64,000 bases of DNA from assembly GCF_000213255.1 (NCBI RefSeq), contig NC_015520.1, positions 1,136,001 to 1,200,000 on the forward strand, written 5' to 3'. Both the position numbers and the translations under genes were made by a program. Below are positions 36,118 through 45,438 of this stretch, one piece after another; position 1 is the first letter of the stretch, and each line of letters opens with the position of its first letter. The notes beneath the pieces are model-generated. The model made no database searches. It worked only from the letters and a program-made list of their open reading frames with translations, and was not told the origin of the DNA. The stretch is from Mahella australiensis 50-1 BON. GTDB lineage: Bacteria > Bacillota > Clostridia > Mahellales > Mahellaceae.

Positions 36118-36639
36118 ATGAAGGATTTCAATTTTATGCCTGTGCTTTCGATGAAACAAAACGCAATTATCAGCACAGGAACGGTTATGGCCATAATAGT
36201 AATGGTATTGGTATTGGCTGTGGCGATAATATATCCCTATTACCATACATCTGTTTTGGAGCAGCAACTCGCAGATATACAGCAGCAGATCGATAGTGCC
36301 GGTGCCTCAAATGCCGCTCAGAAAGTCTTGGCATCAAAACTGGAGAAGCAGATGGCTATAATTGATGATATAAATAAATCAAAGGTGCCCTATTCCGAGG
36401 CTGAGGCACGCATGATGTTGCTGGTACCGGACGGTATTGTTATCAGCGATATCAGCTATAGTGGCACCGATGTTAAATTTAGCGGTACGGCACCTGATGT
36501 TGCCAGCATAATATCCTTTATGGAGGCACTGGATACGTCGGGATATTATGTAAATAATACTTTCGACAACATCGATGGTGGACAACAGGCAGGCATATAC
36601 AGCTTCGATATATCTACACATATAGAAAGTAAGGATTGA
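36118..36639 (+). CDS. pilN: PilN-like pilus assembly membrane protein
   Basis: The 173-residue protein has a short N-terminal cytosolic tail (MKDFNFMPVLSMKQNA), one membrane helix (about 22-42) and a periplasm-side coiled coil plus a small alpha/beta domain. This matches PilN in layout, and it lies between pilM and a pilO-like gene. Sequence similarity alone would be weak; context carries the assignment. AGGGGGAG lies just before the ATG. Confidence 0.75.
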   Translation: MKDFNFMPVLSMKQNAIISTGTVMAIIVMVLVLAVAIIYPYYHTSVLEQQLADIQQQIDSAGASNAAQKVLASKLEKQMAIIDDINKSKVPYSEAEARMMLLVPDGIVISDISYSGTDVKFSGTAPDVASIISFMEALDTSGYYVNNTFDNIDGGQQAGIYSFDISTHIESKD

Positions 36640-36652
36640 GGGGAAATGAAAT

Positions 36653-37198
36653 ATGCAGCTTAGTAAAAGGGAAAGAAACCTTATAGCAATTGCTGTAGCA
36701 TTGCTTATATTCGCCATATATTATAATATCATCTTGATGCCGTCTATGGAGAACTGGCAATTGCTCGAACAGCAGATAGCGGATGCGACTAAGGAATTGG
36801 ATGAAGTGGCAAAAGTGGCTGACATAGGCGCATATAAAAAGATACTGGTCAATAAAGGTGGAATAATGGGTACATATTTGGATAGCCCCGACATATTGAA
36901 GCATATATCCGCCATAGCTGCGGTACACGAAGCTGTTATAAATTCCATAGTACGTTCCGAAGCACAAGGCAGTGCAGACAGCGAATACAGCACTGTTTCT
37001 TTTAAGATGAACATTTCCATGCCGCGATTGGCAACGGTGGAGTTTTTACAAGACATAGAAAACAATATACCGTATGTACATATTGTGAAAGAGGTAAGTA
37101 TAAATGCGGCTCAACAGCCTGAAAGCGGCTTATGCGATATGTCTTTGACCGTTGATATATACTATTCTACTAAATATGGGGTAAACGATGGGCAATAA
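36653..37198 (+). CDS. pilO: PilO-like pilus assembly membrane protein
   Basis: The 181-residue protein has an N-terminal membrane helix (about 8-26, NLIAIAVALLIFAIYYNIIL), a coiled-coil stretch (WQLLEQQIADATKEL) and a ferredoxin-like domain. It follows the pilN-like gene by 13 bases and overlaps aroK by 11 bases. PilM, PilN and PilO together form the inner-membrane alignment complex. No pilP or pilQ is present, as expected for a single-membrane cell. Confidence 0.75.
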   Translation: MQLSKRERNLIAIAVALLIFAIYYNIILMPSMENWQLLEQQIADATKELDEVAKVADIGAYKKILVNKGGIMGTYLDSPDILKHISAIAAVHEAVINSIVRSEAQGSADSEYSTVSFKMNISMPRLATVEFLQDIENNIPYVHIVKEVSINAAQQPESGLCDMSLTVDIYYSTKYGVNDGQ

Positions 37199-37709
37199 TA
37201 TATACCTTACAGGTTTTATGGGTACGGGCAAGACAACTGTGGGACGACTGCTGGCTAAAGAGCTGAATATGAATTTTGTAGATACCGATGAATTCATAGA
37301 GCAGGGCATGGGAATGACGGTGCCCAGTATATTCGGCATATATGGCGAGGCTTTTTTTCGACAATTGGAACACAATGCATTGATATCTATAGCCTATAGA
37401 CAGGGTGTGGTGGTATCCACCGGCGGTGGCATAGTGCTGCGCGATGACAATATAAATATTATGCGCCGCTCGGGCGTCATGATATGCCTCGATGCGTCGC
37501 CTGATACCGTTATGCGCAATGTCGGCAGCGGCAAAGGGCGTCCTGTGCTCGATGGCGGGGATCTGCGCCGAAATATAATTGAACTTATGGATAAACGGCG
37601 ACAGTTCTACTGTCAGGCCGATATCATTGTGAATATAGATGATAAAACGCCTGAGACTATAAGCGATGAGATAATAGCTTTATTGAAACAAAGAGGATTT
37701 TTTGCATGA
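37188..37709 (+). CDS. aroK: Shikimate kinase
   Basis: Shikimate kinase phosphorylates shikimate with ATP. The 173-residue protein has the Walker A motif GFMGTGKTT (about 8-16), DTDEFIE, the substrate-binding STGGGIV and the lid segment GRPVLDG. It overlaps the pilO-like gene by 11 bases and pilT by 4, so it is translated as part of the pilus operon although its product is metabolic. Confidence 0.92.
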   Translation: MGNNIYLTGFMGTGKTTVGRLLAKELNMNFVDTDEFIEQGMGMTVPSIFGIYGEAFFRQLEHNALISIAYRQGVVVSTGGGIVLRDDNINIMRRSGVMICLDASPDTVMRNVGSGKGRPVLDGGDLRRNIIELMDKRRQFYCQADIIVNIDDKTPETISDEIIALLKQRGFFA

Positions 37710-38746
37710 TATTTATAAACGAATTATTAAAAGAAACCGTGGCGCGCAAAGCGTCCGACCTTCATATCACTGTCCGTATGCCGCCTGTTATAAGGGCTAA
37801 CGGCGCTCTTACGCCGCTGCCCGGCGAAGCGTTATCGCCTGAGGATACCGAGAACCTGGTGCGTCAGATGATGGGGCAGAGGCAATTGGAACAACTTGCT
37901 GAAGAGGGCGAATGCGACTTTTCATTTTCGGTGGCAGGGTTGGGACGATTCCGAGTAAATGTTTATAGGCAAAGGGGTACGTACGGTGCGGCCATACGCG
38001 CGCTGCCGGCTCAGCCTCCAGCCATAGACAGCTTGGGTTTGCCCGATGTCGTAAGGCAACTGGCCGAGACAAATGTAGGCATAGTACTTGTTACCGGTCC
38101 TACTGGCAGCGGTAAGTCAACAACGCTAGCGGCAATGATAGACTATATAAACGAGCACAGAAGCTGCCATATACTTACGATGGAGGACCCTATAGAATAT
38201 CTGCATAAGCATAAAAAGAGTATAGTGAATCAGCGAGAGATAGGCAGCGATACAAAAAGCTATGCTGCGGCTTTAAGGGCGGCCTTGAGGGAGGACCCGG
38301 ATGTTATATTGGTAGGCGAGATGCGTGACCTTGAGGCCATATCTATTGCTATAACGGCGGCCGAGACCGGCCATCTCGTGCTCTCGACGTTGCACACCAT
38401 AGGAGCGGCCAGGACCATAGACCGCATTGTAGACGTTTTTCCGCCTCATCAACAACAGCAGATAAGGGTGCAACTATCCATGGTCATACAGGGCGTGATA
38501 TCCCAGCAGCTTATGCCAAGAGCCGACGGTACCGGCAGAGTGGTGGCTGCGGAGACTATGTTAGCCACGCCGGCTATACGCAATCTCATACGCGAAAATA
38601 AGACGTATCAGATAATAAGCGCCATGCAGACTGGAACCAGGCTCGGCATGAGGACTATGGACAGCGCTATACAGGAGCTTTACAGCAAGGGCATTATAAC
38701 CAAGGAAACCGCAGCTATGCATTTTGTGGAAAAGAGCGTTATGTAA
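37706..38746 (+). CDS. pilT: Pilus retraction ATPase PilT
   Basis: The 346-residue cytosolic ATPase begins with the PilT N-terminal domain (SDLHITVRMPPVIRANG). It has Walker A GPTGSGKSTT, Asp box DPDVILVGEMRD, Walker B region and the His box HLVLSTLHT. Length and sequence fit PilT rather than PilB. It powers pilus retraction, needed for twitching and DNA uptake. It overlaps aroK by four bases. Confidence 0.92.
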   Translation: MIFINELLKETVARKASDLHITVRMPPVIRANGALTPLPGEALSPEDTENLVRQMMGQRQLEQLAEEGECDFSFSVAGLGRFRVNVYRQRGTYGAAIRALPAQPPAIDSLGLPDVVRQLAETNVGIVLVTGPTGSGKSTTLAAMIDYINEHRSCHILTMEDPIEYLHKHKKSIVNQREIGSDTKSYAAALRAALREDPDVILVGEMRDLEAISIAITAAETGHLVLSTLHTIGAARTIDRIVDVFPPHQQQQIRVQLSMVIQGVISQQLMPRADGTGRVVAAETMLATPAIRNLIRENKTYQIISAMQTGTRLGMRTMDSAIQELYSKGIITKETAAMHFVEKSVM

Positions 38747-38766
38747 GGGATAAAGGAGGCGATGAT

Positions 38767-40449
38767 ATGCCTAGGACGCAGAAGAAAAGGCTTGGGGATT
38801 TGTTGCTCGAGTCCGGCCTGATAACCCAGGAGCAACTTAATACAGCTTTGGATATACAGCGCCGGACCGATGACAGGTTGGGCGATATATTGGTGCAGCA
38901 GGGTTTTATTACCGAACGCCAGATGTTTGAGGTACTGGAGTTTCAACTTGGTATACCTTACGTGGACCTGGACAGGACATTTTTAGACATAGGCGTTGTG
39001 CGCATGGTACCCATACAGGTAGCCCGCACGCATAATGCCATACCAGTAAGGATGGACGGCAATATGCTGTGGCTTGCTATGAGCGATCCATTGGACATCA
39101 TAGCCATGGATGACATACACAGGATAACCGACAAGGATGTTGTACCCATGCTGGCCGATGCCAAGGCCATAGAGAGGGCTATAGAGCAATACTACGGCGA
39201 CCCGCATGCCGAACAGGCCATAGAGGAGTACAAAAGGGAGATAGCGGCCACAGCCGAAGAGGTCATGAACGATATGGACACCGCAGAAGCCGAGACCGCT
39301 CCTATAATAAAGCTTATAAATTCTGTTATAGAGCAGGCGGTCAAGATAGGCGCTAGCGATATACATATAGAACCTATGGAAGATGAGGTGCGTATACGTT
39401 TGAGGATAGACGGGCGACTGCAGAACTATCTGACCGTGCCTCAGAGCTTTCATGCACCCGCCATAGCGCGTATAAAGATTATGGCCAATCTCAATATAGC
39501 CGAAAAACGCCTGCCGCAGGACGGTAGGATAAATATAAACGTGCTTTCGCGAGATATAGATCTGAGGGTATCCACAATACCCACCGTAAACGGTGAAAAA
39601 GCCGTGATGCGCGTGCTGGACAAGACCAATTTTCTAATACCGAAAGACCAATTGGGCTTTGACGAGAAGCATCTGTCCGAGTTCGATAAGATACTGCGTG
39701 CACCGAATGGAATGATACTGGTGACCGGCCCTACAGGCAGTGGTAAATCCACAACGTTGTATACCATGTTAAACGAGCTCAATGACCCGGCGTATAATAT
39801 AATAACCATAGAAGACCCTGTGGAATATATGGTAGACGGCGTAAATCAGATACAGATAAATACAAAAGCAGGGCTTACGTTTGCCAGCGGCCTGCGATCC
39901 ATACTGCGACAGGACCCCGATATAATAATGGTGGGCGAAATAAGGGATGGCGAAACGGCGGAGATAGCCGTCAGAGCCGCTATAACAGGTCATGTGGTGC
40001 TGTCGACACTGCATACCAACGATGCGCCAGGTACGGTCGTGCGACTGATAGATATGGGCATAGAGCCTTATCTCGTATCATCTTCGGTAGTGGCGGTGAT
40101 AGCGCAGCGCCTGGTCAGGCGCATATGCCCGCAGTGCAAGGAAACCTATGAGCCGCCGATTTCTCAAAAAAGGATGCTGGGCATACCAGATGATGCTGAA
40201 GTATATCATGGTCGCGGTTGCCCTCTGTGCAATGGTACGGGCTATAAAGGAAGACAAGGCGTGTTTGAGATAATGCGTCTGACCAGAGCTCACAGAGATG
40301 CCATAACGCGGCGGGTTACGACGGACGAATTAAGGGAATTGGCTGTTGTCAACGGCATGTCCACGCTCAGGGACGAATGCGCAAAACTCGTGCTAAAAGG
40401 TATTACCACCGCCGACGAGGCCATAGCCACGGCGTATGGCAATGATTAA
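38767..40449 (+). CDS. pilB: Pilus extension ATPase PilB
   Basis: The 560-residue protein has an N-terminal MshEN/GspE-N domain (KKRLGDLLLESGLITQEQL), then the secretion ATPase domain with ASDIHIEP, Walker A GPTGSGKSTT and DPDIIMVGEIRD, and a C-terminal zinc-binding pair CPQC/CPLC (about 455-485). This is the extension motor. AAAGGAGG lies upstream of the ATG. The order pilT-pilB-pilC is common in Clostridia. Confidence 0.93.
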   Translation: MPRTQKKRLGDLLLESGLITQEQLNTALDIQRRTDDRLGDILVQQGFITERQMFEVLEFQLGIPYVDLDRTFLDIGVVRMVPIQVARTHNAIPVRMDGNMLWLAMSDPLDIIAMDDIHRITDKDVVPMLADAKAIERAIEQYYGDPHAEQAIEEYKREIAATAEEVMNDMDTAEAETAPIIKLINSVIEQAVKIGASDIHIEPMEDEVRIRLRIDGRLQNYLTVPQSFHAPAIARIKIMANLNIAEKRLPQDGRININVLSRDIDLRVSTIPTVNGEKAVMRVLDKTNFLIPKDQLGFDEKHLSEFDKILRAPNGMILVTGPTGSGKSTTLYTMLNELNDPAYNIITIEDPVEYMVDGVNQIQINTKAGLTFASGLRSILRQDPDIIMVGEIRDGETAEIAVRAAITGHVVLSTLHTNDAPGTVVRLIDMGIEPYLVSSSVVAVIAQRLVRRICPQCKETYEPPISQKRMLGIPDDAEVYHGRGCPLCNGTGYKGRQGVFEIMRLTRAHRDAITRRVTTDELRELAVVNGMSTLRDECAKLVLKGITTADEAIATAYGND

Positions 40450-40466
40450 AACGGAGGGAGACTACT

Positions 40467-41684
40467 ATGCCTTTGTATGCTTATAAGGGTGTAAATATTG
40501 ACGGAACAATGCAGGCGGGGCAGTATGAGGCTGTGGATAAGGATGCCGTCATGGCTATGCTGAGGGAACGAGGCTATTATCCTGTGGAAGTAAAGCCTAT
40601 AAGAGATAAGCGTTCAGGCGGTTGGCTGGCCACTCTGCAGCGCGTTCCTTTAAGAGATATATCGGTATTTTGCAGGCAGTTTTCTGCGGTTATAAAGGCG
40701 GGCATACCAATAGTACAGGCCCTGGATATAATGCGCGAACAGGTTGCCAATAAGAGTTTGAAAGAGGCTCTGGCCGAGATATATCAAAGCGTTCAGGTGG
40801 GTAAAGCGTTATCTGACAGCATGGAGGAGTATCCCCGCGTTTTTCCGGCTATGCTGGTCGAGATGGTAAGAGTAGGTGAGCTCAGCGGCACATTGGATAT
40901 ATCGTTGGAGCGTATGGCCGATACGTATGAGAAACAGTATAAACTGCAGCAGAAGGTGTCCAATGCCATGATATATCCTGTTGTGGTGTGCGCAGTGGCT
41001 ATAGCCGTTGTTATATTCATGCTGATCTTCGTCGTTCCTACATTTGTAAGCATGTTTACCGATTCGGGTATGGAGTTGCCGCTGCCTACGCGTATACTTC
41101 TGGGCTTGAGCGGGTTTGTGCAGAACTATGCTGTTATTTTGTTGCTGCTAATAGCGGTGCTAGCATTGGTATTGTTTTATTATATATCCACTGATGCCGG
41201 ACGGCGCTGGTTCGATGGCTTAAAACTTAAAGTGCCGGTTGTAAAGGACTTTATGATACGCTCGATAACGGCGAATTTTGCGCAGATATTGAGCACGCTT
41301 TTGGCCAGCGGCATAGATATAAACCAGGCTCTCGATATAGTAAAAGGCGTTATTAAAAATAAAGTAGTGGAGGGGCATATAGATGAGTTCATAGAGGATG
41401 TAGAGCAGGGCGTGACGCTGGCTGATACGATAGGCAAAGCGGAGCTTTTTCCCGTTATGCTGGTGCAGATGACGCGCATAGGCGAGGAAAGCGGTTCATT
41501 GGACGCCATGTTGGCCCAGACGGCGCAATTTTATGAAACGGAGGCTGAGAATGCTGCCACGCGGCTTACTTCGCTTATAGAGCCGGCTATAATCGTGGTG
41601 CTTGGACTCGCTATAGGGTTTATCGTCATATCAATAGCGCTGCCGATGTTTACTATGATAAGCACTGTGCCCGCCGGAGCATGA
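40467..41684 (+). CDS. pilC: Pilus assembly platform protein PilC
   Basis: The 405-residue inner-membrane protein has the two GspF/PilC repeats (FCRQFSAVIKAGIPIVQAL at about 70 and FAQILSTLLASGIDINQAL at about 270), each followed by membrane helices near 170-190, 220-240 and 375-400. It anchors the PilB and PilT motors. CGGAGGGAG precedes the ATG. Confidence 0.92.
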   Translation: MPLYAYKGVNIDGTMQAGQYEAVDKDAVMAMLRERGYYPVEVKPIRDKRSGGWLATLQRVPLRDISVFCRQFSAVIKAGIPIVQALDIMREQVANKSLKEALAEIYQSVQVGKALSDSMEEYPRVFPAMLVEMVRVGELSGTLDISLERMADTYEKQYKLQQKVSNAMIYPVVVCAVAIAVVIFMLIFVVPTFVSMFTDSGMELPLPTRILLGLSGFVQNYAVILLLLIAVLALVLFYYISTDAGRRWFDGLKLKVPVVKDFMIRSITANFAQILSTLLASGIDINQALDIVKGVIKNKVVEGHIDEFIEDVEQGVTLADTIGKAELFPVMLVQMTRIGEESGSLDAMLAQTAQFYETEAENAATRLTSLIEPAIIVVLGLAIGFIVISIALPMFTMISTVPAGA

Positions 41685-41688
41685 TGAT

Positions 41689-42456
41689 ATGGAATATGTT
41701 CTCTTGATTTTCATATTTTTATTCGGCACGGTCATAGGCAGTTTCTTGAATGTATGCATACACCGTATACCGAAAGGATTGTCCATAGCTTATCCGCCCT
41801 CATATTGCCCGAAATGCGGCCAACGCATAAAGCCTTATGACCTCATACCTGTTGTGAGTTATGCGATATTGGGTGGCAAATGCCGGCATTGCAAAGAGCC
41901 GATATCAATAAGGTATCCTATTGTAGAAGCACTGACCGGCATTGCTTTTGTCGTATCAGCACTGACATACGGCTACAGCATAGAGCTCTTATATTCGCTG
42001 GCGCTGGTCTCATCGCTTATGATCATATCGTTTGTGGATATAGATGAGGGTATTATACTGGATGCGGCGCTTATACCCATAGTAGCTGTCGGAATAATAG
42101 CGGTTGCTGTGGACCCATCGGGAACATGGCAATACGCTGCTTTGGGCGCATTGGTCGGTGCCTGCATAATAGGTACGATCTACATTTTGTCGCTTATTAT
42201 TTTGAAAAAGGAAGGCATGGGTATCGGCGATATCAAGCTTATGGCTGCGGTCGGCACCCTTTTAGGCTGGCAACGCACGCTGCTGGCCTTTTTTATAGGC
42301 GTATACATAGGGGCTATAGCAGGGATTATAATGATAGCCTTAAAGAAAAAGGATATGGCCAGTGAGATACCGTTCGGTCCATTTTTATCGATAGGTACAG
42401 CGATATCATGGTGGTTTGGATATGAATTCATAAACTGGTATCTTTTTTTGGCGTAA
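41689..42456 (+). CDS. pilD: Prepilin peptidase PilD
   Basis: The 255-residue membrane aspartic protease cleaves and N-methylates prepilins. It has the cytosolic zinc tetracysteine CPKC/CRHC (about 39-70), the catalytic aspartate in VDIDEG and the GxGD motif in GMGIGDIKL, with about eight helices. Its substrates are the prepilins encoded on both sides of it. Confidence 0.93.
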   Translation: MEYVLLIFIFLFGTVIGSFLNVCIHRIPKGLSIAYPPSYCPKCGQRIKPYDLIPVVSYAILGGKCRHCKEPISIRYPIVEALTGIAFVVSALTYGYSIELLYSLALVSSLMIISFVDIDEGIILDAALIPIVAVGIIAVAVDPSGTWQYAALGALVGACIIGTIYILSLIILKKEGMGIGDIKLMAAVGTLLGWQRTLLAFFIGVYIGAIAGIIMIALKKKDMASEIPFGPFLSIGTAISWWFGYEFINWYLFLA

Positions 42457-42473
42457 TATGTTATAATTTGTAC

Positions 42474-42926
42474 ATGAGATGCGATAGAGGGTTTACATTT
42501 ATAGAGATATTATGCATTTTAGCCATAATGGCTATAATATCGGGTATGGCTATGCCTGATATCAACAGTTGGCTGGACAGAGAAACTGTAGAATCTTCAG
42601 CAAGGCAGATTACCGTGGCTATACGAAAGACCAGGCAGATGGCTATGACTTGCGGTAAAGACATGAAACTGGAATTATACAGCGACGGCCGTTATAATAT
42701 AAGGGAGTATAATATTACAAAGCCAAGCCTTGAAACAGATCGACTTAGCGGACGCTTGGATAGCATTGTATCGAATTTTAACGATGACCTTTATGGCATA
42801 GAAGTCGTAGGCTTTAATGCTTATGGCAGGCCTAGGCAAGGCGGTACAATAACGTTATGTGCCGGGGGAGAGCGTGTAGAGGTCAGGGTGCTGCCAGTAA
42901 CCGGCAGGGTGAAGGTGTATCGATGA
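42474..42926 (+). CDS. Minor prepilin (GspH/FimT-like)
   Basis: ATG 42474 gives MRCDRG/FTFIEILCILAIMAII, a class III prepilin signal; a TTG two codons earlier is less likely. The 150-residue product has the RQITVAIRKTRQMAM segment and a beta-rich C-terminus typical of GspH/FimT pseudopilins. Stop overlaps the next start (ATGA). Confidence 0.82.
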   Translation: MRCDRGFTFIEILCILAIMAIISGMAMPDINSWLDRETVESSARQITVAIRKTRQMAMTCGKDMKLELYSDGRYNIREYNITKPSLETDRLSGRLDSIVSNFNDDLYGIEVVGFNAYGRPRQGGTITLCAGGERVEVRVLPVTGRVKVYR

Positions 42927-43291
42927 ACGAATACAAAGGATTTACCCTGTTGGAGATTATTGTCGCTATGGCTATACTGGGCGTTATAGTTATTCCATTT
43001 TCAGGCATATTTGTTCAGAGCACGAAGGTTCAGGCTACAGCGGGCGATATATCCCGAGCCGGGTATGTAGCCCAAAACGTCATCGAGGATATAAGAGCCG
43101 GCTTAGTGGTGAATACCGGTCAGCGTGACGGCTATTATGTAAAAGTACAGATAGAAGATTATGTTAGTGATGGCAACGCCGTTGGTGATGAGGATAACGT
43201 GCTCAAGAGGGTCGATGTGAAGGCATTTGAATCGGAAAATGCAGATGAGCCTCTGGCTGTAAGGCAGACCATAGTGGCGCTACCAAGGTAA
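42923..43291 (+). CDS. Minor prepilin (PilV/GspI-like)
   Basis: The start ATG 42923 overlaps the preceding stop codon. MNEYKG/FTLLEIIVAMAILGVI is a clear prepilin signal. The product is 122 residues. The frame extends upstream within the previous gene, but the ATG at 42923 restores the standard leader and the ATGA overlap. Confidence 0.82.
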   Translation: MNEYKGFTLLEIIVAMAILGVIVIPFSGIFVQSTKVQATAGDISRAGYVAQNVIEDIRAGLVVNTGQRDGYYVKVQIEDYVSDGNAVGDEDNVLKRVDVKAFESENADEPLAVRQTIVALPR

Positions 43292-43293
43292 AG

Positions 43294-43734
43294 ATGATGC
43301 GTAATAATAAAGATAGAGGATTTACGTTGGTAGAGGTTGTAATAGCAGTAGCCATAATGGCCATAGTGCTCGATGCAGCCTATATGTTGCTATTAAGCGG
43401 TCGTATATCATTTGAGCGCGTATCGGCATATACCGACGTCGAACAAAACGTGCGTTTTGCCATGGGGGATATAATGAGGGCATTGAGGGCAGCCGACGGG
43501 TCGCAAATAGTGGCTGATGTTTTAAAAGATCGCATAACGGTTGGCAAAGCTACTTTTTACAGATATGGGAGCTCGTTGTATGAAAAAATAGACGGAGTGT
43601 CCAACGAAATGGCATACTATATAAAAAGTTTCGATGTAAACCGAACGGGCAATACTATAAATATCGTTATATGCGGCGATGATGAAAAAGGCCATAGTTT
43701 TTCTATGAGCGGCTCATATACGATAAGGGAATAG
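43294..43734 (+). CDS. Minor prepilin (PilW/GspJ-like)
   Basis: MMRNNKDRG/FTLVEVVIAVAIMAIV marks a prepilin. The 146-residue product has the NVRFAMGDIMRALRAADG segment characteristic of PilW-like minor pilins. It starts two bases after the preceding stop codon, indicating translational coupling. Confidence 0.82.
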   Translation: MMRNNKDRGFTLVEVVIAVAIMAIVLDAAYMLLLSGRISFERVSAYTDVEQNVRFAMGDIMRALRAADGSQIVADVLKDRITVGKATFYRYGSSLYEKIDGVSNEMAYYIKSFDVNRTGNTINIVICGDDEKGHSFSMSGSYTIRE

Positions 43735-43739
43735 ATATC

Positions 43740-44240
43740 ATGTGGCAGCATAAGGGTTCAGCTTATATAGTAGTGCTCCTGTTGGTATCGGTGCTGTCCG
43801 TTTTAGCCTTGAGCATCATATCGATTGCCATGTCGGATTACAGTATAGCTAAGTCGGATGACAGCAGCCATGATGTCTATTATATCGCCGATGGCGGAGC
43901 TACTGCGGCGCTATATGAGATTAAAGCCCAGGTCAAGGAGACGTATGACCGATTAAAACAAGAGGCCGAAACCCAAGAGGTTTTGCCTGTGGAGCAGTAC
44001 ATAGAACAGCATTTTTATGATGAAATCCTGGCATCATATAGCATGAGGATAGATTTTGACGATGGCGAGGATCGGTATAGCGACGTCAACGTTGTGTTCG
44101 GCAACAGCGATAATACATATACTATACAGTCTCGTGGCCATGTAAAAAATGCTGTGAGCATGGTGGAGGTCAAGGCCGAGGTGATTCTTGGGCAAACAGC
44201 AGTATTTGTGGAAGTGAATGAATGGAAAGAGGTGCGGTGA
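43740..44240 (+). CDS. PilX-like minor pilus protein
   Basis: The 166-residue protein starts MWQHKGSAYIVVLLLVSVLSV, the hydrophobic N-terminus seen in PilX/GspK-like proteins that lack the usual Glu5, followed by YYIADGGATAALYEIK, the typical PilX segment after the helix. With the three preceding genes it completes a second minor-pilin set (H, I, J, K-like) expected at the pilus tip. Confidence 0.75.
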   Translation: MWQHKGSAYIVVLLLVSVLSVLALSIISIAMSDYSIAKSDDSSHDVYYIADGGATAALYEIKAQVKETYDRLKQEAETQEVLPVEQYIEQHFYDEILASYSMRIDFDDGEDRYSDVNVVFGNSDNTYTIQSRGHVKNAVSMVEVKAEVILGQTAVFVEVNEWKEVR

Positions 44241-44241
44241 T

Positions 44242-44523
44242 ATGGCGCATGCTATGAGAAATTATATGGAGGATGTGGTGGAGCATACGTTAAAACTTAT
44301 TTTACCGGATTTGGACGTGTGCAAGTGCGAGATATGCCAGATGGATATGATGGCATATGCATTAAACCATCTGCCGCCCAAGTACGTGGTGACACCTGAA
44401 GGCGAGCTGTATTCAAAGTTGGCCGAATTGGTGCAGCAGTCGGAGGTAGATGCAGAGGTAGCGCTTATAGAGGCTGCTAAAGTAGTCTCGAAAAATCCGA
44501 GGCATAACAGGAAGAAAGGATAA
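44242..44523 (+). CDS. ComFB-like protein
   Basis: The ATG at 44242 follows GAGGTG and lies just after the previous stop. The 93-residue protein has the ComFB-family pattern: C-K-C-E-I-C at about 32-37 and AYALNHLPPKYVVTPEGELY. ComFB is encoded in Bacillus competence loci; in cyanobacteria related proteins bind cyclic dinucleotides. The Cys pairs suggest a zinc site. Presence at the end of a type IV pilus operon hints at a role in pilus or DNA-uptake control. Confidence 0.78.
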   Translation: MAHAMRNYMEDVVEHTLKLILPDLDVCKCEICQMDMMAYALNHLPPKYVVTPEGELYSKLAELVQQSEVDAEVALIEAAKVVSKNPRHNRKKG

Positions 44524-44527
44524 TATC

Positions 44528-45385
44528 ATGGCAGCAAAGTTTGGGCCAGCAGGCAATTCCAAGAGTTTTTACGATCAAGGCAATTCATCCAGCGTAGATA
44601 TGCCGCGTTGGCTGGCCGATATGGGTTTGGATGCATACGAGTATCAATGCGGCCGCGGCGTCAATATAGGACAGACTACGGCTGCGGCACTGGGGCAACA
44701 GGCTGAGAGGTACGGAATAGTGCTTAGCATACATGCGCCGTATTATATCAACCTGGCATCGGACGATGCCGAAAGGATAGAAAAGTCCATAGGCCATATA
44801 CTGAAGTCGGCCAGAGCAGCCAAATGGATGGGTGCGAGTCGCGTCGTTATTCACCCGGGCAATGTGGCCGACGGCCGCAAGCCATCGCTTGAACGGGCTA
44901 AGAAGGCGTTAGCCGGGGCGTGGCGTCGGTGCAAAGACGAGGGGTTGGATGACGTGCATTTATGCCCGGAAACCCTGGGCAAGAAGAACCAATTAGGGGA
45001 CTTAGGGGAAATTATGGAGATGTGCAGGGTCGATGACAGCTTTATACCTACCGTAGACTTCGGCCATTTAAACGCGCGGGATATGGGGTGGATCAAAAGT
45101 ATACAGGAATATGAGGACATATTGCGCGTCATAGAGGATAAACTTGGGCATGACAGATTGAATCATATGCATTGTCATTTCAGCCGCATAGAGTATACCG
45201 AAGGCGGAGAGAAAAGACACTGGACGCTGGATGATGCGCAGTATGGACCAGACTTCGAGCCGTTGGCCGAGGCATTGTGCCGTTGGGATATCTCTCCTAT
45301 CATAATATGCGAATCCCGCGACGTAATGGCTGAAGATGCCAGAAAGATGAAGGACATATACATCAGCGCATGCAACAAGGCGTAA
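44528..45385 (+). CDS. Endonuclease IV-like AP endonuclease (TIM barrel)
   Basis: The 285-residue protein is of normal length for endonuclease IV, which nicks DNA at abasic sites with three zinc ions. Matching ligand positions are visible: H in SIHAPYYINLAS, H in VVIHPGN, E in CPETLGK, D and H in TVDFGHLNARD, H in MHCHFS, H in EKRHWTL and E in IICES. AAAGGA precedes the ATG. It is four bases after the ComFB-like gene, so it may share the pilus transcript. A related sugar-isomerase-like TIM barrel is the alternative but the ligand set favours the nuclease. Confidence 0.82.
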   Translation: MAAKFGPAGNSKSFYDQGNSSSVDMPRWLADMGLDAYEYQCGRGVNIGQTTAAALGQQAERYGIVLSIHAPYYINLASDDAERIEKSIGHILKSARAAKWMGASRVVIHPGNVADGRKPSLERAKKALAGAWRRCKDEGLDDVHLCPETLGKKNQLGDLGEIMEMCRVDDSFIPTVDFGHLNARDMGWIKSIQEYEDILRVIEDKLGHDRLNHMHCHFSRIEYTEGGEKRHWTLDDAQYGPDFEPLAEALCRWDISPIIICESRDVMAEDARKMKDIYISACNKA

Positions 45386-45438
45386 GAGACATTCTTCAGA
45401 CTGCGAAGGTTTATGGTAGCGAGGCATATATGTATAGC

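Noticed and set aside
42857-42922. Longer minor prepilin starting at ATG 42857 inside the preceding gene
   Set aside because: The ATG at 42923 gives the normal prepilin leader and an ATGA overlap; the upstream extension has no ribosome site.
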